Shown: one piece after another, positions 23,000-38,200 of the stretch
Numbering within the stretch: the first letter of the stretch is position 1
Layout of the letters: each line of letters starts with the position of its first letter
NCBI RefSeq assembly: GCF_027595985.1
Contig: NC_073306.1
Span: 193,891,000-193,954,999, forward strand
DNA length: 64,000 nucleotides
Direction of reading: 5' to 3'
From: Sorex araneus
Taxonomy: Eukaryota > Chordata > Mammalia > Eulipotyphla > Soricidae
The notes under the pieces: model-generated
Told to the model about the DNA's origin: nothing
The model's database searches: none
What the model saw: the letters and a program-made list of their open reading frames with translations, nothing else
Program-made: the position numbers and the translations under genes

Positions 23000-23279
23000 C
23001 TAGTGCCTCTTTTCCTTCTTCCCTGCTTTAGAAAACAGCCGGCAACAGCACAGGCAGCATTTGGTGATGAGCCACAGGGCAGCTGCCACGCAGGCCAGCA
23101 GGAAGCCGATGACGTCCAGAGAGTGGTACTGGAGCAGGGTGAGGCCGTGGGAGGCGGGCCGCAGGTGTTTGGCTCCTTTGTGGCGCATGACGAACTCGAT
23201 CCAGAAGGCCGCCCTGTCCAGAGGCTTCACTGGCTGATCTCGTTGAATTGCCCTTAGTTTCATGGCATTCTCCTTATAC
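23000..23279 (-). CDS. UGT2B: UGT2B-like exon 6 (membrane anchor and tail)
   Basis: Acceptor TTAG, then [26 protein letters not shown] and [11 protein letters not shown]. The transmembrane helix [19 protein letters not shown] follows, then a Cys-rich stretch and the basic tail GKKEKRH ending in TAG at 23000-23002. Length and layout are those of a functional UGT2B. The reading frame seen on the plus strand across this exon is a shadow. Confidence 0.94.
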
Positions 23280-26200
23280 CTAAGGAAGAGCCCCAAAGGG
23301 CACATTGAGAGAAGTAAAATACCCCAGTAAATTGTTTACCCGAAGGAAAACAATTTGAACTGTCATATATATGAATCAAAGTAAAATTGTTGGCTTACAA
23401 ATGCAATACATTTGGGGGATCTTCACTCATAGTATACTTAAGTTGGAATTTATAGTTCAAAAAATTATAAATAAAATGGAGTGTAAAGATGTAATATCAA
23501 GTTTATTAGAGGAAATTGTATTCAAAATTATTGGAGCTAAGTATGTCATTGGTGGAAATGAATTTTTATATTAATGCTCGTACATCACTTATAGATGAAC
23601 TGTTCGTGCATGGGTGAGAGGACTCATTGTTTTGTCACCAGTGAAAAGAAACCTACACCCAATTTCTTTGTGAAATAAATAATCTTGAACAAACACTACT
23701 GTTTAGGTTGTTTAACTTTTTTTTTGGGGGGGGGTGTTTGTTCACACCCAGTGATTCTTAAGCCTTCCATCTGGCTCTGCACTCAGGGATCAGGCTTCCT
23801 CAAGAAAGCATATGGGTGGAAAGTATCAAACCCAGGTAGACAACATGCAGAGCAAGCACCTTACTACTGTACTATCTCCTAGGCCACAGACACTACTTTT
23901 TATCAATGCATAATAATCACATGAATAAAAAATTAAAGTATTATATTAAGTGAAAGATTTTTTTACATAAGATTATATATTTTGTATAACATTCACAAAA
24001 TAAAATAATTTATAGAGACCGAGTATAGATTAATGCCTGACTATTGTGGAAGTGGAAAGGGGTGTTTTCAACTGTAATATTTTTGAGGGCTTTTGAAAAT
24101 GTCCAAAACTTAGGTCAGAGTGATAATTTCATCTCTCTGTAACATAGTACATACATTGTTGTATGTACTTAGTTGGATACTATTTAAAATATTTCTCTGT
24201 TGAAAGCTTTTAATATAATAATAATTGAAGTTATTTCTTAAGACAAAGTAGTATTAAAAGCTTCAAAATTTTGACTCTGGCTTAAAGTAATATTTGCTGC
24301 TATGCCAAAAACAGTAAAATAAGTCTCATGATGGAGACGTTACTAGTGCTTGCTGAAGCACATCAATGAGCAATGGAATGACAGTGATACAGACAGTGAT
24401 ACTTTATGTTCTTAGTTTTTACTTCTTTGGTTTTTGCAATAGTTGTAAAACTGACCTCTTACAATTACCTAAGGGATCTTTACATATGTTCACAGAGCAA
24501 ATTCTTGCAATAGTCACTTAACCTCAAAGTCAATGGGGCTAAAATGAAAACTTTTCATGAATGTTTGAGGAAAATAGCTCACTTATTATGGTATTATTCA
24601 TGTTTCATAATTAATCTCTGAAACTAATGTAAGACCTACAACTGAGAAAATCACCCATGTATCGATATTCTCTATTAAAATATTGTGATACTCACAATGG
24701 ATCACTGATGACTGTCTTCAATGCATTGAGCAAATCTGAGCTTGACATTGTTTCAAAGTCCACCCTGACAGCTGCCCCCTTGGCCTGCATATGAGCGATG
24801 TTATCCGGCTGATCCGCAAACAGGGGAATGCCCACCATAGGCACCCCGTGGTAAATTGCCTCATAGATGCCGTTGGTCCCACCATGAGTGATGAAAGCTT
24901 TGGTTTTGGGATGACCTACAATTGAGTGAATTTTAGGAAACAATCATGATTCTGGGTAATGAAATGAAAGGATAGAACAAGACAATGAAATGTATTTTTC
25001 AGATCTCAGAGCTGGAATATTTTAGTTTGCTAGATAAAGAAATGAAGAACGCCTATTTACTTTCAGTTACCAAATAAAACCAAGTTTTTCAGGTGAACAA
25101 ATAAAATGAAAAAAAGTGTGTTTTTTAAGTTTTTTTTCCACACAGGGTGGTTCTCAGGGCTTACTCCTGGCTGTTCCCTCAGGGATCACCCCCGCCACTG
25201 TTCAGAGGATCATATCAGTGCTGTGGACTGAACCCAAGTGAGTTGTGACTGCTGTGTTATTCTCCAGCTCCTATGTAAATTATTAATCTTGTTTTAATGT
25301 TTTTGCCTGATCAAGAAGTAAGTAAATGAAAACTTAGTGGGTATAAAAATATTCTCAGACATAAACCATGACTTAGGAGAAAGGCCTGACAGGATTAAAA
25401 ATTAGGGAATTGGACAGAAATTGGAGAGCAAATATGCCTCTAAATCCTATTCATTGTTCACAAGAGCCTATTTTCAGGTGTTGTGAGAATAATAAAAAAT
25501 CATAGTTCTGCCTTATAGACTCAGAGTAATTTCACTATATAAAAACTACGGATTACTTTACTTTGCTTAAGTGATGAGATTGGTCATGGTCAAGACATGA
25601 ATAGTCATGCACATGGCATGAATAGGCAGTTTGTCATTACTTTGGTCATATCTTTAATATTATTGTTATCTAATGTGCAAGAAGGGTACAAAATAAGTTG
25701 GACACACTTAGGCAAAGAACATTTTCAAATACTACCATCTTCCAATGTGGTTTTATTTGTACTTTAAAAAATAATTAATTTAATTCCGGGTCTCCTGATG
25801 CTTGGCTAGGTAGCAAGGGCCTGAAGCTTCTGTGTCTGGTAAGAGGTGCGGCAGTACTGGGATCGTGGTTTCTTTCAGGGCTTCATTCAACAGAGTTTGG
25901 TGCTCATGTGATGTCAGGACCAAACACAGAGCGTTGAGCATTCGAGTCATGCACACCAGTCCTTCAATCTATATTCCTGGACGCTTTGTGCTTTACTTTT
26001 AGTCATTAATTTTTCTATGAAAATATTTAAAGCATTTGTTTTTATATAGGTTTCTAAATATATGGGAAACTACATAAAGGGCAACTATGTGTTAGAGTTA
26101 TGACATAGTATTAGTGATAACCAAATTTCCATTGAGTTCTTTGAAAATTATAGCAAGAGCCTATATAATAAGAAAGCATATAATAAGTAAGCATATACTG

Positions 26201-29200
26201 GTTATTATTAGCCAATAAATAAATAATAATTTTGTTTTCTTGTGAATTGACTATCTGTTTGGAATTACTTTCGTATCAATATTTATGTTTCAGAAACTTA
26301 CCAAGAAGGTCATTCTGGGGGATCCACTTATATAGCTTAGTATTTGCCCCTAAAGTATCTGGTGTCTTGCTGTCAAATCTCCATATGACCTGTGAATATA
26401 AAGAAAATGTGTTAATCTACTCGTCAAATGTCAAAATTACAGTATGTTTAAATGCTAAACCCACAAGAGATTCTATACCTTTCTTCTATAGAAAACACTT
26501 AAGTAGGGTAATTTTACAGTGGATAGGGCTTTTAACTTGCATACAATGAACAATGAAGTTCAATGAGGTTCAATCATCAGCATCCCTTATGCCCCCTTTT
26601 CTCCCCCTAAGTACTGCCGGGGGTGATCCCTGAGAACAGAACTAGGAATAGTCCCTGAGCATCACTGGGACTATTTTATTTTGCTCCCCAAAATAAAACA
26701 TTGTGGTATAATATAAATAGATTCACTATGTGCTTATATTTGTATTAAAAATGTGCATATAATAATGGTGTTTTTCACAGAGCCATTTAACAGATGATAT
26801 TATCAATAATAAACTTTGTAATTCAATTTAGAGAATGTATGAAATTAGTAAGAACTATCTATTTATTGTTAGGTATTTATTATAATTATCTCTCAATTTC
26901 ATATAAGACAACTTTTTTCCCACAGAGTTACAGAAAGAAATTTACTTAAATATACCTTCTGATAAAATGTTTAATCAGAAATTTATATCATATGATTTTA
27001 AATAGCTGGTCCATACTATAATTTAATTAGTTAAATAAATAATGCTTTTTTATAAAATAATTTTTGTTTATAAAATGCACTGCCTGTTTGCTTGCTCACT
27101 ACAGGCAATGTATAAGAAAAAATCTTCGGGAAGTAATTTTTTTTATGTATCCAGAATATTGTTACATATTGTATGACAAAAGCTTTATCATGAACAACTT
27201 TGTAACTGTGTATCTCAGTTCAAGAAAACTTTAAAAATTACATCGTTACATATTTTGTGCTTGGGCATTCTCATAGTAAAGGAGAGGAATTCGCAATAAA
27301 TAATGGAATAACCAGACAAACAATCCAGAATTGTCACCACTTCATTCCACTTATCATTATAGCAGCCACTTACCGTTATAGCATAAATATAATTAATTAA
27401 ATAGGTATTAGCACAAATACGTATAGCCACAAACCATTATGTACATTACCAACAGATTCTTATTTGGGAAATTACCCAGAAATTTTTAAAATCTGGATTA
27501 TAGTAAACAAATGAAAGACCTTTGCTTGCCATGTGCATGTTTAAGTGACTTTATATCCTTTTCAAATATAAACACAGATGCAAGCAAGAATATAAGATTA
27601 TAGACTAAAACAAGGAGATGTTGTAGCTGGAATGATAGTACTGTAGGCAGGGCACTTATTTGCATGCAACTGACCTGTGTTCAATCCCTGGCACCGCAGA
27701 TAATCCCCCAAGCCTCTTCAGGAGTGATCCCTGAGTGAGAGCCTGGAATAAGCCCTGAGCACCACTGGGTGTGGCCCCCAACCCAAATGAATAAATGAAT
27801 GAATAAATAAATAAATTTTAAAAAGATTGTGGTGTGGAGTACATCTTCAGTTTTTGCAGAGTATGCATAATTTTATTGACTTTTTTTTTATACTCCTCAC
27901 TTACCTTCATCTTCTAAACAATTATAGCTAACTTGAGATTTGAAAGAAGCAATGTAATGCTGATTCTTTTCTTTTTTTTTTTGGCTTCATGGGTCACACC
28001 TGGCAAGGCACAGGGGTTACTCTTGGCTCTGCACTCAGGAATCACCTCTGGCGGTGCTCAGAGGACCATATGGGATGCTGGGAATCAAAACCAGTCATCC
28101 GCATGCAAGGCAAATGCCCTACCCACAGTACAATTGCTCCAGCCCCTGTAATGCTGATTCTTGTATTCATAAATTTCACACTGAGTAACATTAGAAGTTG
28201 TGTTTCAAAACACTACTTATTAATCCTTGATAAATGCTATGTTTCTGATAACATCTGCCGTGATTGATCTTGTCATATGTTTTGCTAAGACGTACAAATG
28301 ACAGGGAAGAATTTGTCATTACTGTTTCTATCCCAAAATGTTATTATAATAACCATTCATCTCACTTTACCCATAAAATATATCTCAACATTAATGTCAA
28401 GTTATTATGGTTTAAAAGTACTATCTGTAAAACTTTAGCAAGTGTCATATACATTTTTGTTAGAATTGATTAAGATATATAAGATAAATCAGACTTATCA
28501 CAATTGAGCATTTATGTATTATTTTTATATAGATCTATACAGATTTTGCAGACACATTGTTAGTTATTTGTTACACATTGTGTGTTACTATTACCTAACC
28601 TTTTGTGGAATCTGGGCAAGAGCTGATGCAATCACATTGGCTCTCTCCTTGGGCATGTTACTGACCATTGACCCCAGAGTAAACACCACAACACCATTTT
28701 CTCCAGAGCTCTGGACAAACTCCTCCATATCCTGTAATGCAAGAATTTGTCCCATTATTGAAGGTCAGCATAATATCAAACAATATTAAAAGAATTGATA
28801 CAAAAATTGTATAAGGAGAGAACATCAAGTATTTTAGAAATTGTTTATGACCTTTAAAAAATATGGTGGAACACTCAAGACGTGAAATTTGCCAGCTTAG
28901 AAATTCCCCCTTTTTCAGGTAGTTGAGTCAAGATGGTAGAAATCGCGTTTGCATTTGTGCGTTTGGTATACTCACTGCTCCGCCATCATTGTTTACCCCA
29001 TCACTGCCCTAGTCACATTTACTCAGCTCCACTCTTTTCTCTCTTCTACCACCTACTGGTCATCTCAATTCTGTTTCATAGTCCAAATATTTGTTGCAAA
29101 CACATACTTTCCATGCTTTTTATTCATTTCTTTGTATGCCACATGCATGAAGTCATCAGTTTTTGTTCTTTCTGTGAATAAGTTTGCTTAACATAACCCT

Positions 29201-32200
29201 CTCTAGCTCCATCTAACTTGTAACAAAAGGTTTCACCTATTCTAATAGCTGAGAAGTACTTCATTATGTCTATAAACCCCAACTTCTTTATCCATTCATG
29301 CTTCAATGGACAGGGGTTGTTTTCATATTTTGACTACTTTAAGTAGAGGGGCCATGGACATAGGTGTGCATACTTTTTGAATACATTTTTCATATTCTTA
29401 GGGTATATGTTAAGAAATTAAAATCACTAGATCATATAACAACTCAAGGTTAAGTTTTTTTCCCTACAAAGGTTCAATTCTGTTTCCCATAGAGACCAAA
29501 TAAGACATTTGTACGTTGCCATTCTAAAGAAGCAATTCAAAAGTGTAGGTATTATTTATATTCCACAGTTATGTAAATAACCTCCAAGCCTCTTCTTATT
29601 AATACAACTGGAATCTAAACCATAATAATTTCCATTTATCTATCATCATTCCATGTTAATGAGATTTCTACTTTTTGTGTAAGTTTTGGTGTCTAGATAC
29701 TTCATAAGAGATTTTTATTTTTGTCACCTGAATTTGGTCCTCAATATTCGTCCATGATAAGAATGTGTTAGGATGTATTCCCTTTCTAATTCTCATAGAC
29801 ATATTATTGTACATGTGTATAATATGTTGTTTTGTCTGTTTAGGAAAAATAGTTTGCTTCCCCTTTTTGAAACTTGTGAATAAAAATGCAAAGAATCTAG
29901 GGGTTCAAATATCTTACTGAATTTCTAATTTTAGTTTTTTGATGCATAGCAAAATATTGCTAGATTATATAATGATTTTATTTGAAATTTATTTGGCATG
30001 ATATCAAATTTATTATTATTTTTACAAATTAATTGTTATAGTCAATGTGTTAGAAATAATGGGAAGTTGAAGGGAGCAGATGAGCTTAGAAAATATTCTG
30101 AGACTGTTTGTACTTTTATGATTGTTATTATAGATTTTGGACAGAGGAACACAGTAGGAACAAATTTCATTTATAGTCATATTGTCTCATCATTATCCTA
30201 AATCATTTATGTTAATTCATGCATTGTAGGCAGGGATATTTTCTTTATACACACTGCTATTCAGTGTCACACTAAAGTAAGCACAGTAAAAGCAATCGTC
30301 AATACAAATGATTTGGCAAAATTATAATTTCATACTGACAATATTGTTCACTGAAATTTTCTATGGTTAACACGATAATCTGTGTGAACTTAGAAACCTA
30401 TACCAATAATTAAACTCAGACATCTTTGAAAAGAATAGCTGATCCACAGCATATGAACATTTGGAATAAACTCAATATTTGATGTTTTACATAACTCATA
30501 GTAATTTTTAATCTCTGATTATATTTGTCAATAAAATTTAATTTGTGGATATAATGAAGTTAACATTCGAACATTTTAAAGAATCAAGGCATAATTTGCT
30601 ATATATCTTCTTACTAGGTAGCATACATATTATGGGATAATCTAATAATTGGAAACAAAAATACTTCAGAGAAAAACTTTCTTAATAAGCTAAAACAAAG
30701 ACTTAGTTACATTATTGACGTGAGTTTAAATCTTATTTAGGAATATTAATAATGAAAACTACTATTAGAATTGTGTATTGTGATTATACAGATATTTATC
30801 TTTCCCTCCATTGTTAAAAGAAAAATCACTGGAACTGGAGCATAGCACAGGTGTAGGGCATTTGCCTTGCACACAGCCAACCCGGGTTCAATTCCCAGCA
30901 TCCCGTATGGTCCCCTGAGCACCACCAGGAGTAATTCCTGAGTGCAGAGCCAGGACTAACCCATAAGCATTGCCGGGTGTGAACCAAAAGAAAAATAAAA
31001 AAGAAAAATTACTTCCATTTTTTTCTTATGAAGTTGCAAAGTAGAACTTGTCTTGCACCAAAATTTCAGAAGGTCAGAAAATACCAAAAAAATGTATGGA
31101 AGTTCCTGCCACAGCCCTATGGGGAATGACAATTCAAAACCTAAGACCACAACTTATAAATAGACCCATCAGGGGAAGATTCATTAGGAACAAGTACCAT
31201 ATCGAGATTCTTAATGGAGATTACCATTTTCCCTTAACAAAGTCCTAGCAAAGGATTCTGATTGGTCCCACAAGCCCCAATCCAAGAATCTTGAAGTGTC
31301 TATATAATACTACTGCTGTGGTATAACCCTGTTTTAGGGTGTACTTTTCTAGGTTTTTGTGCTCTTGCAGACAGATTAGAATGGAAGGAGTGAAAAGCAA
31401 GAAACAGAATATAGAATTTCCTTAAAGGGAAAGGGGCCCTATTGGGATATCCTTGGACGCTCGCTGGACTTTTCTTTTATAGGTTTGGTTGGCTTTTCTG
31501 CCTTTTGTTTCTCTGTATTTGGTTATGTCAGGGTGGCTGTTGATTAGTTCCTGGCCCTGGGTTTCCACCCTGTATTTCTCGCAGTTTTCACAAGGGGTTG
31601 TTCATGAAGTTTGATAACAGGATGTCAGGATGTATAAGAACATATGAGGAGATGTATGGGTCCAGTTTTGAGCCTCTCCCACAACACAGACTGACTTGTT
31701 CCTCTCTAGTGTGTCCCAGTTTCCTGTTCCACTGTACAGTACATTTGGGTTCACTTGCACACTCCAACTTGGAGTGATTATTTTTTTTCCTTTATTAGCG
31801 ATCTTCCCTCTCTTTTGTAAGGATGCTCTCCTTCGCTTTTTAAAAATAATTTATTTATTTTTCACATTTAAAAATAGTTTATTTTAATTTTTTAATTATT
31901 GAATCACTGTGAGGGTACAGTTACAGATTTACACATTTTCATGCTTGTGTTTCCGTCATACAATGCTCGAGAACCCATCCCTCTGCCAGTGCCCATTCTC
32001 CAACACCAATGAACCCAGTTTTCCTCCCGCCTCCCAATCCCATTTCCAACACGCCATCCAGCCTCTGTGGCAGGGCATTCCCTTTTGTTCTCTCTCTTCT
32101 TTTGGGTGTTGTGGTCTGCAACGAGGTATTGGGTGGCCATTGTGTTCAATCTTTAGTCTACTTTCACTACGCATCTCCTTCCCGAGCATGTTCTCCAGCC

Positions 32201-35200
32201 ACATTTCACTTGGTGTTCCCTTCTCTCTCTGAACTGCCTTTTCCCCATGCATGTGAGGCCTGCTTCCAAGCGATGGAACCAATTTCTTAGTACTAATTTC
32301 TACAATTCTTGAATGTTAGTCTCTTTCTCTGTTATTTTATATTCCACAGATGAGCGCAATCTTTCTATGTCTGTCTCTCTCTTTCTGACTCATTTCACTT
32401 AGCATGATACCTTCCATGTTGATCCACCTCTATGCAAACTTCATAACTTCATTTTTTCTAAGAGCTTCACAGTATTCCATTGTATAGATGTACCAAAGGT
32501 TCTTTAACCAGTCATCTGTTCTCAGGCACTCGGGGTTTTTCCAGATTCTGGCTATTGTAAACAGTGCTACGATGAACGTATAAGTGTAGATGTCATTTCA
32601 ACTCTACTTTTTAGCTTCTCTAGTGTATATTCCCAGAAGTGGCATTGATGGATCAAATGGGAGCTCAATATCTAATTTTTTGAGAAGCGTCCATATTGTT
32701 TTCCAAAAGGGCTGATCAGTTGGCATTCCCAGAAGCAGTGTAGAAGGGTCCGTTTCTCCCCACAACCTCTCCAACAGCAGTTGCTTTTGTTCTTTTGAAT
32801 GTGTGCCAGTCTCTGTGGTGTGAGGTGTTACCTCATAGTTGTGCTTATCTGCATCTCCCTGATGATTAATGATGAAGAGCTTTTTTTCATGTGCCTTTAG
32901 GCCGTTTGTATGTCTTCCTTGAGAAATTTTCTGTTCATTTCTTAGCCCCATTTTCTGATGGGGTTGGATGTTTTCTTCTTGCAGATTCCAACCAGTGCCT
33001 TAAATACCCTTGATATAACCCCTTATCTGATGGGTATTGGGTGAATATCCTTTCCCATTCTGTAGACTGTCTTTGTGTTCTGGTCATTGTATCTTTTGTG
33101 GTACAGAAGCTTCCTAGTTTAATATATTCCCATTTGTTTATCTCTGTTTCCGTTTGGTTAATCATTTGTGTGTCATCTTTGAAGATCCCTTTAGCTTTTA
33201 CATCGTGAAGGGTTTTGCCAACCTTGTCTTCAATGTAAATTATGGATTCTGGTCTGATGTTGAGGTCTTTAATCCATTTTGATTTGACTTTTGTGCATGG
33301 TGTCAGGTCGAGGTCTAAGCCTATTCTTTTGCATGTGGTTTTTCAGTTATGTTAGTACCATTTTCAAGAGGCTTTCCTTGTTCCACTTCCCATTTCTTGC
33401 TCTGTTATCAAAGATTAGATGATCATACATTTGGTGTTGTGTATAGGGATATTCCACCCTATTCCAATTGTCTTCAGCTCTGCCTTTGTTCCAGTACCAT
33501 GATGTTTAAGTTGTTACCGCTTTGCAGTAAAGTTTGGGTAGGTGATCATCCTTTTCCCATGGATCATTTTAGCCATCCGTGGGTGTTTTTGTTCCAAATG
33601 AATTTCAGGATTGCCTCATCTATTTCTTTGAAGAATTTCATGGGTATCCATATAGGGATATCATTGAATCTGTATAATGCTTTGGAGAGTATCGCCATTT
33701 TGACAATGTTGATTTTCCCTATCCATGAGCAGGGGATAAGTTTCCATTTCCTCATGTCCTCTTTTATGTAATGGACTAGCATTTTATAGTTTTCTTTGTA
33801 GAGGCCCTTTACTTCCTTAGTTTAGCTGATTCTGAGGTACTTGACTTTCTGGGGCATGATTATGAACAGGATTGCTTTTTTCATGTCCCTTTCCTCTGTC
33901 TCATTGTTTGCTTATAGGAAAGCCAGACTTTTGGGTACTGATGTTATAGCCTGTTACTTTACTGTACAAGTCTATTGCTTCTCAGAGTTCCTTGGTAGAG
34001 GATTTAGACTTCTTGAGACATAGTATCATATCATCTGCAAATAGTGAGAATTTGATTTCTTCCTTTCCTATCTGGATATTAATATCTTTTTCTTGCATAA
34101 CTGCTATTTCAAATACTTCCAGTACTATACTGAACAGAATTGGTGAGAGTGGGTATCCTTGTCTTGTCCCTGATATTAGAGGAAAGACCCTTAGTTTTTC
34201 CCCATTGAGGATAATGCTTGCCATAGGTTTGTGGTAGATGGCTTTGACAATCTTGAGGAAAGTTCCTCCAAAACCCATTTTGGTGAGAGTTTTCATCATG
34301 AGCGGGTGTTGGATTTTGTCAAATGCTTTCTCTGCATCTATCAGTATGATCATACTCTTTTTATCTTTACTTTTGTTGACATGATGGATTATGTTGATTG
34401 ATTTCTGAATGTTTACACCATCCTTGCATACCAGGATGAATCCCACTTGGTCATGGTGTATGATCCTTTTGATGAGTTCTTTCATTTTATTTCATAATAT
34501 TTTGTTGAGGATCTTCACATTGGTGTTCATCAGGAATTGATCTATAATTTTCTTTGTCAGTGGTGTCTTTGTTTGCTTTTGGTATTTGGGAGATATATGC
34601 TTCATAGAAACTGTTTGGGAGAGTTCCTGTTTCTCAATTTCCAGAAAAGCTTGAAGAGAACTGGCAATAGTCCTCATTAAATGTTTGGAAGAATTTGCCA
34701 GTGAATCCATCTGGACCTAGGCTTTTGTTTTGGGGAAGACTTTTGATTACTGTTTGAATTTTCTTGATATTTGTGGGCCTATTCATGTCTTCCAAGTCTT
34801 CTTGGTTCAGTTTTAGGATATTGTAGGAATGAAAAAGTCTATCCATTTCATTTAGATTCTCTGGTTTGGTGGCATACAGATATTCAAAGTAGTCTCTGAT
34901 GATGTTTTGAATTTCATTGGTTTCTATTGTGATATCCCCCTTTTCATTTCTGATTCGGTTTTTTATAGCTCACTCTCTCACTCTTTCTTTGTAAGTCTTG
35001 CTAGCCGTTTATCAATCTTGTTTATTTTATCAAAGAACCAGCTCTTGGTTTCATTGACCTTTCATATTATTTTTAGTGTTTCCATGTTGTAAATTTCTGG
35101 TCTAAGTTTTATTATTTCTTTCCTTAAGTCGGTTTGGGTTCCTTTTGCTGGTCCTTTTCTAAGATATTGAGCTGCGAAGTCAAGCTGTCTATGTAGGCCC

Positions 35201-38200
35201 TTTCTTCCTTCCTGAAGAATGCCTGCAAGGCTATTAATTTTCCCCTTAACACGGCTTTAGCTGTATCCCATAGGTTTTTGTAGCTTGTGTCTTCCTTCTC
35301 ATTTGTTTCAAGGTATCATTTGATTTCTTCCTTGATTTTCTTCCTGACTCACTCATTGTTCAACACTGAGTTGTTTAATTTCTAGCTGTTTAATTTGGTT
35401 CTGCGCATCTCTGTGTGATTAGCTTCTATCTTCAGTGCATCCCGGTCTGAAAAGATAGTTGATACAATTTCTATTTTCCCGATTCTGTTGAGGTATGTTT
35501 TGTGACACAGCACATGGTCTATTTTGGAAAATGTTTCGTGTACACTGGAAAAGAATGTGCATTCTTTCTTTTTGGGGTGTAAAGCCCTGTATAGGTCTAT
35601 TGGCCGTCTGTCTTCCATTCTTCCTTCAGAGCCAGTGTTTCCTTGCTGAGTTTTGTTCTTGTTGATGTATCCAGAGGTGATAACTTGGTGTTGAAGTCTC
35701 CGACTACTATTGTGCTGTTAGCACTGTTCTCCTGTAAGTCCGTTAGGAGTTGTTTTAAGTATTTGGCCAGCCACTCATTAGGTACATATATGTTTAAAAG
35801 TGTGTTTTTTTTTCCTGTTGTACATATCTCTTAATAAATAGAAAATGACCTTTGCTGTCCCTTCTAATCTTTTTCAACATGAAACCTCTGTTGTTGGATA
35901 CTAGTATGGCCACCCAAACTTTTTTTGCAGGATGTGTTTGCTTGCAGGAGTGTTTTCCATCTTTTCACTTTGAGTCTGTGTTTGCTGTGACTGTTTAGGT
36001 GTTTTTCTGGTAGGCAGAAGAATGTTGAATTTAGTTTCTGAATCAATTTTGCCACTCTGTGTCTCTTGATTGTTGCATTTAGGCCATTGACATTGAGAGA
36101 GATTATTGTCATGAGGTTTTGTGTCATCTTTCTGTGGGGTTTGTAATTCCTGTAGGCTTTTTCCTTGTCTTATAGTAGCCCCTTTATTCCTTCTTTTATG
36201 TTTAGTTTTGAGTCTATGAAGCTCCTGAGCTGTTGTTTATCCATAAAATAGTGTATGGTCTCTTCGACTTTGAGTGAGAGTTTAGCTAGATAAAGAATTC
36301 TTGGGGAGGCATTCATTTCACTGAGTTTTTTCACTACGTTCCACCATTGTCTTCAGCTTCGGGGGTTTCCTCTGATAGGTCTGCTGTAAATCTAACAGGT
36401 GCTTCTTTGTATGTGATTTCCTTCTTTGACCTTGCTGCTTGTAGTATTGTGTCTCTATCCACAGCATATATCATTATGACTATTATATGCCTTGAAGTCT
36501 TTTTATTAGGGTCTCTTTTTGCTGGTACTTTTCAGGCTCCTTGTGCTGGATGCCTGCCTTCTACAGCTCTGGGAATTTCTTAGCAATGATGACGTTAACT
36601 GTGTTTTTTTCATTCAGGTTACTTCCTTGTGCTTCTCGTAGTCCAATGTTTCTTATGTTGTTCCTCTTGAAATCATCTCCTAGAACTCTAGTTAGCTCTA
36701 GAGCTATTTTGAGGTCTTTTGCTACTATTTGTTGTTGCCCGTAAGTTTTTTGCAGCTCATCTTCAAGCTCACTGATTCTGTCTTCGACTCTAGCCATTCT
36801 ACTGTTGAGGGCACCTACTGAAATTTTTAATTCATATACTGATTCCTTTATTCCTGTCTCTTTTATTCTTAGCTTTGAAATTTCTGCTCTCATTTCTACT
36901 TGAATTTTCTTGGCGGACTATTCCATTGCTTCATTCATATCCTCTAATTGATTGGATGTCTGTTCCACGGTTGCTTTTGAGTACGTAGACTATCTTCAAG
37001 ATTTCCTCTCTAAATTCTTTATCTAAGATGTCCTATATGTGGATAACCCCTGTTGAGGCTTATGAATTTTTTTTCTTTTTCCTCTCTTCATGGTGGGGAT
37101 TTTCACTGTTTCTTCATATTGTTATGAAATTATAGAGTTGGAGCCTTGTAGTTGTCTATCCCTATTCCCTCTTGCTGTAGGGGGGATTCTGAATGATCTA
37201 AGTTGAAGAGGGTAGCCATTTTCCCCTTTTAGAATAATTCCTTACTTGTCCTTTACCCGCCCTTCCCACATCCCAGCCTGCTTCTCTGACCCAGACCACC
37301 ATAGCCACTTTCCACCCTCCAGACTCCTGCCCTGGCTGACAGCATGCCAACCTCAAGAACCGCAGCAATATTTTCTTCAAGCCCAGGACTGTAACATCCC
37401 TGGACCCGCCCTTCCAGAGTCCCAGCCTGCTTCTCAGACCCAACTATTGTAGGGCAAGGGGTGTGGCCTAATATTCAGGGGATGTGGCCTAGGCAAAGTG
37501 GGTGTGGCTTATTATGGGCCAGCAGCTGCACTTATTTTCTCAATACTAAGCAATCTGTTGTTACATGTCAACCTTCACTACCTATGTGCATGAGTAACAT
37601 CCTAACTATCAAAAAGAGAAGGATAATAAGCCAGTAGTCTATCCTAACTTCACCCAAATTCCAATGAATACAAGTACCTGTGCAAAGACCAATGTAAAGA
37701 GCACATTCTCCGAAAGCATCACCTTAGGCCTCATCCAAGTACTAGAAGAACATCTAAGAGGAAGGACATGTTCTAGAAGGGGAAAATAAAAAGTTAACTA
37801 CCCTTGAACAAACCCTTCCAAATTCCTTTTTCACAACAAGAGGGAACATGGATAGTGAACTTGAGGGTCTCTCTTCCATACCACCACAACAACATGAAGA
37901 AAGAGCGCAAATCCCCACCACAAAGAGAGGACAATTAAAGGTGTCCAGAAGCCTTAATAGGTATTTCCTACAAACTTGAGCTCTGCAAAAAATTATTCAG
38001 AGTTGAAATGCTGAAGATGTTCAATGAGCTCAATGTAAAGATTGAAAATATATCCATGAAATTAAAGGAGGACCTGACAGAAACAATACAACAGATAGCC
38101 GAGAAATTATGGGAAGAAATGAGAGCAGAAATAAAAAAAGCTACAAAAGGAAATGCCATGAATGAAGGAATCGGTAGATGAAATAAAAAACTCAGTGGGT

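Larger units (their letters stand above)
23280..24695 (-). other. UGT2B intron 5
   Basis: Holds an old SINE at about 23719-23884 and an RTE-tailed SINE piece at about 24298-24405. Otherwise AT-rich and without features. Confidence 0.85.
26390..28599 (-). other. UGT2B intron 3
   Basis: Holds SINE pieces at about 26590-26690 and 27612-27780 and a full SINE at 27969-28146. The rest is AT-rich without features. Confidence 0.85.

Noticed and set aside
22895..23257. 120-codon plus-strand frame
   Set aside because: It is the reverse-strand shadow of UGT2B exon 6.
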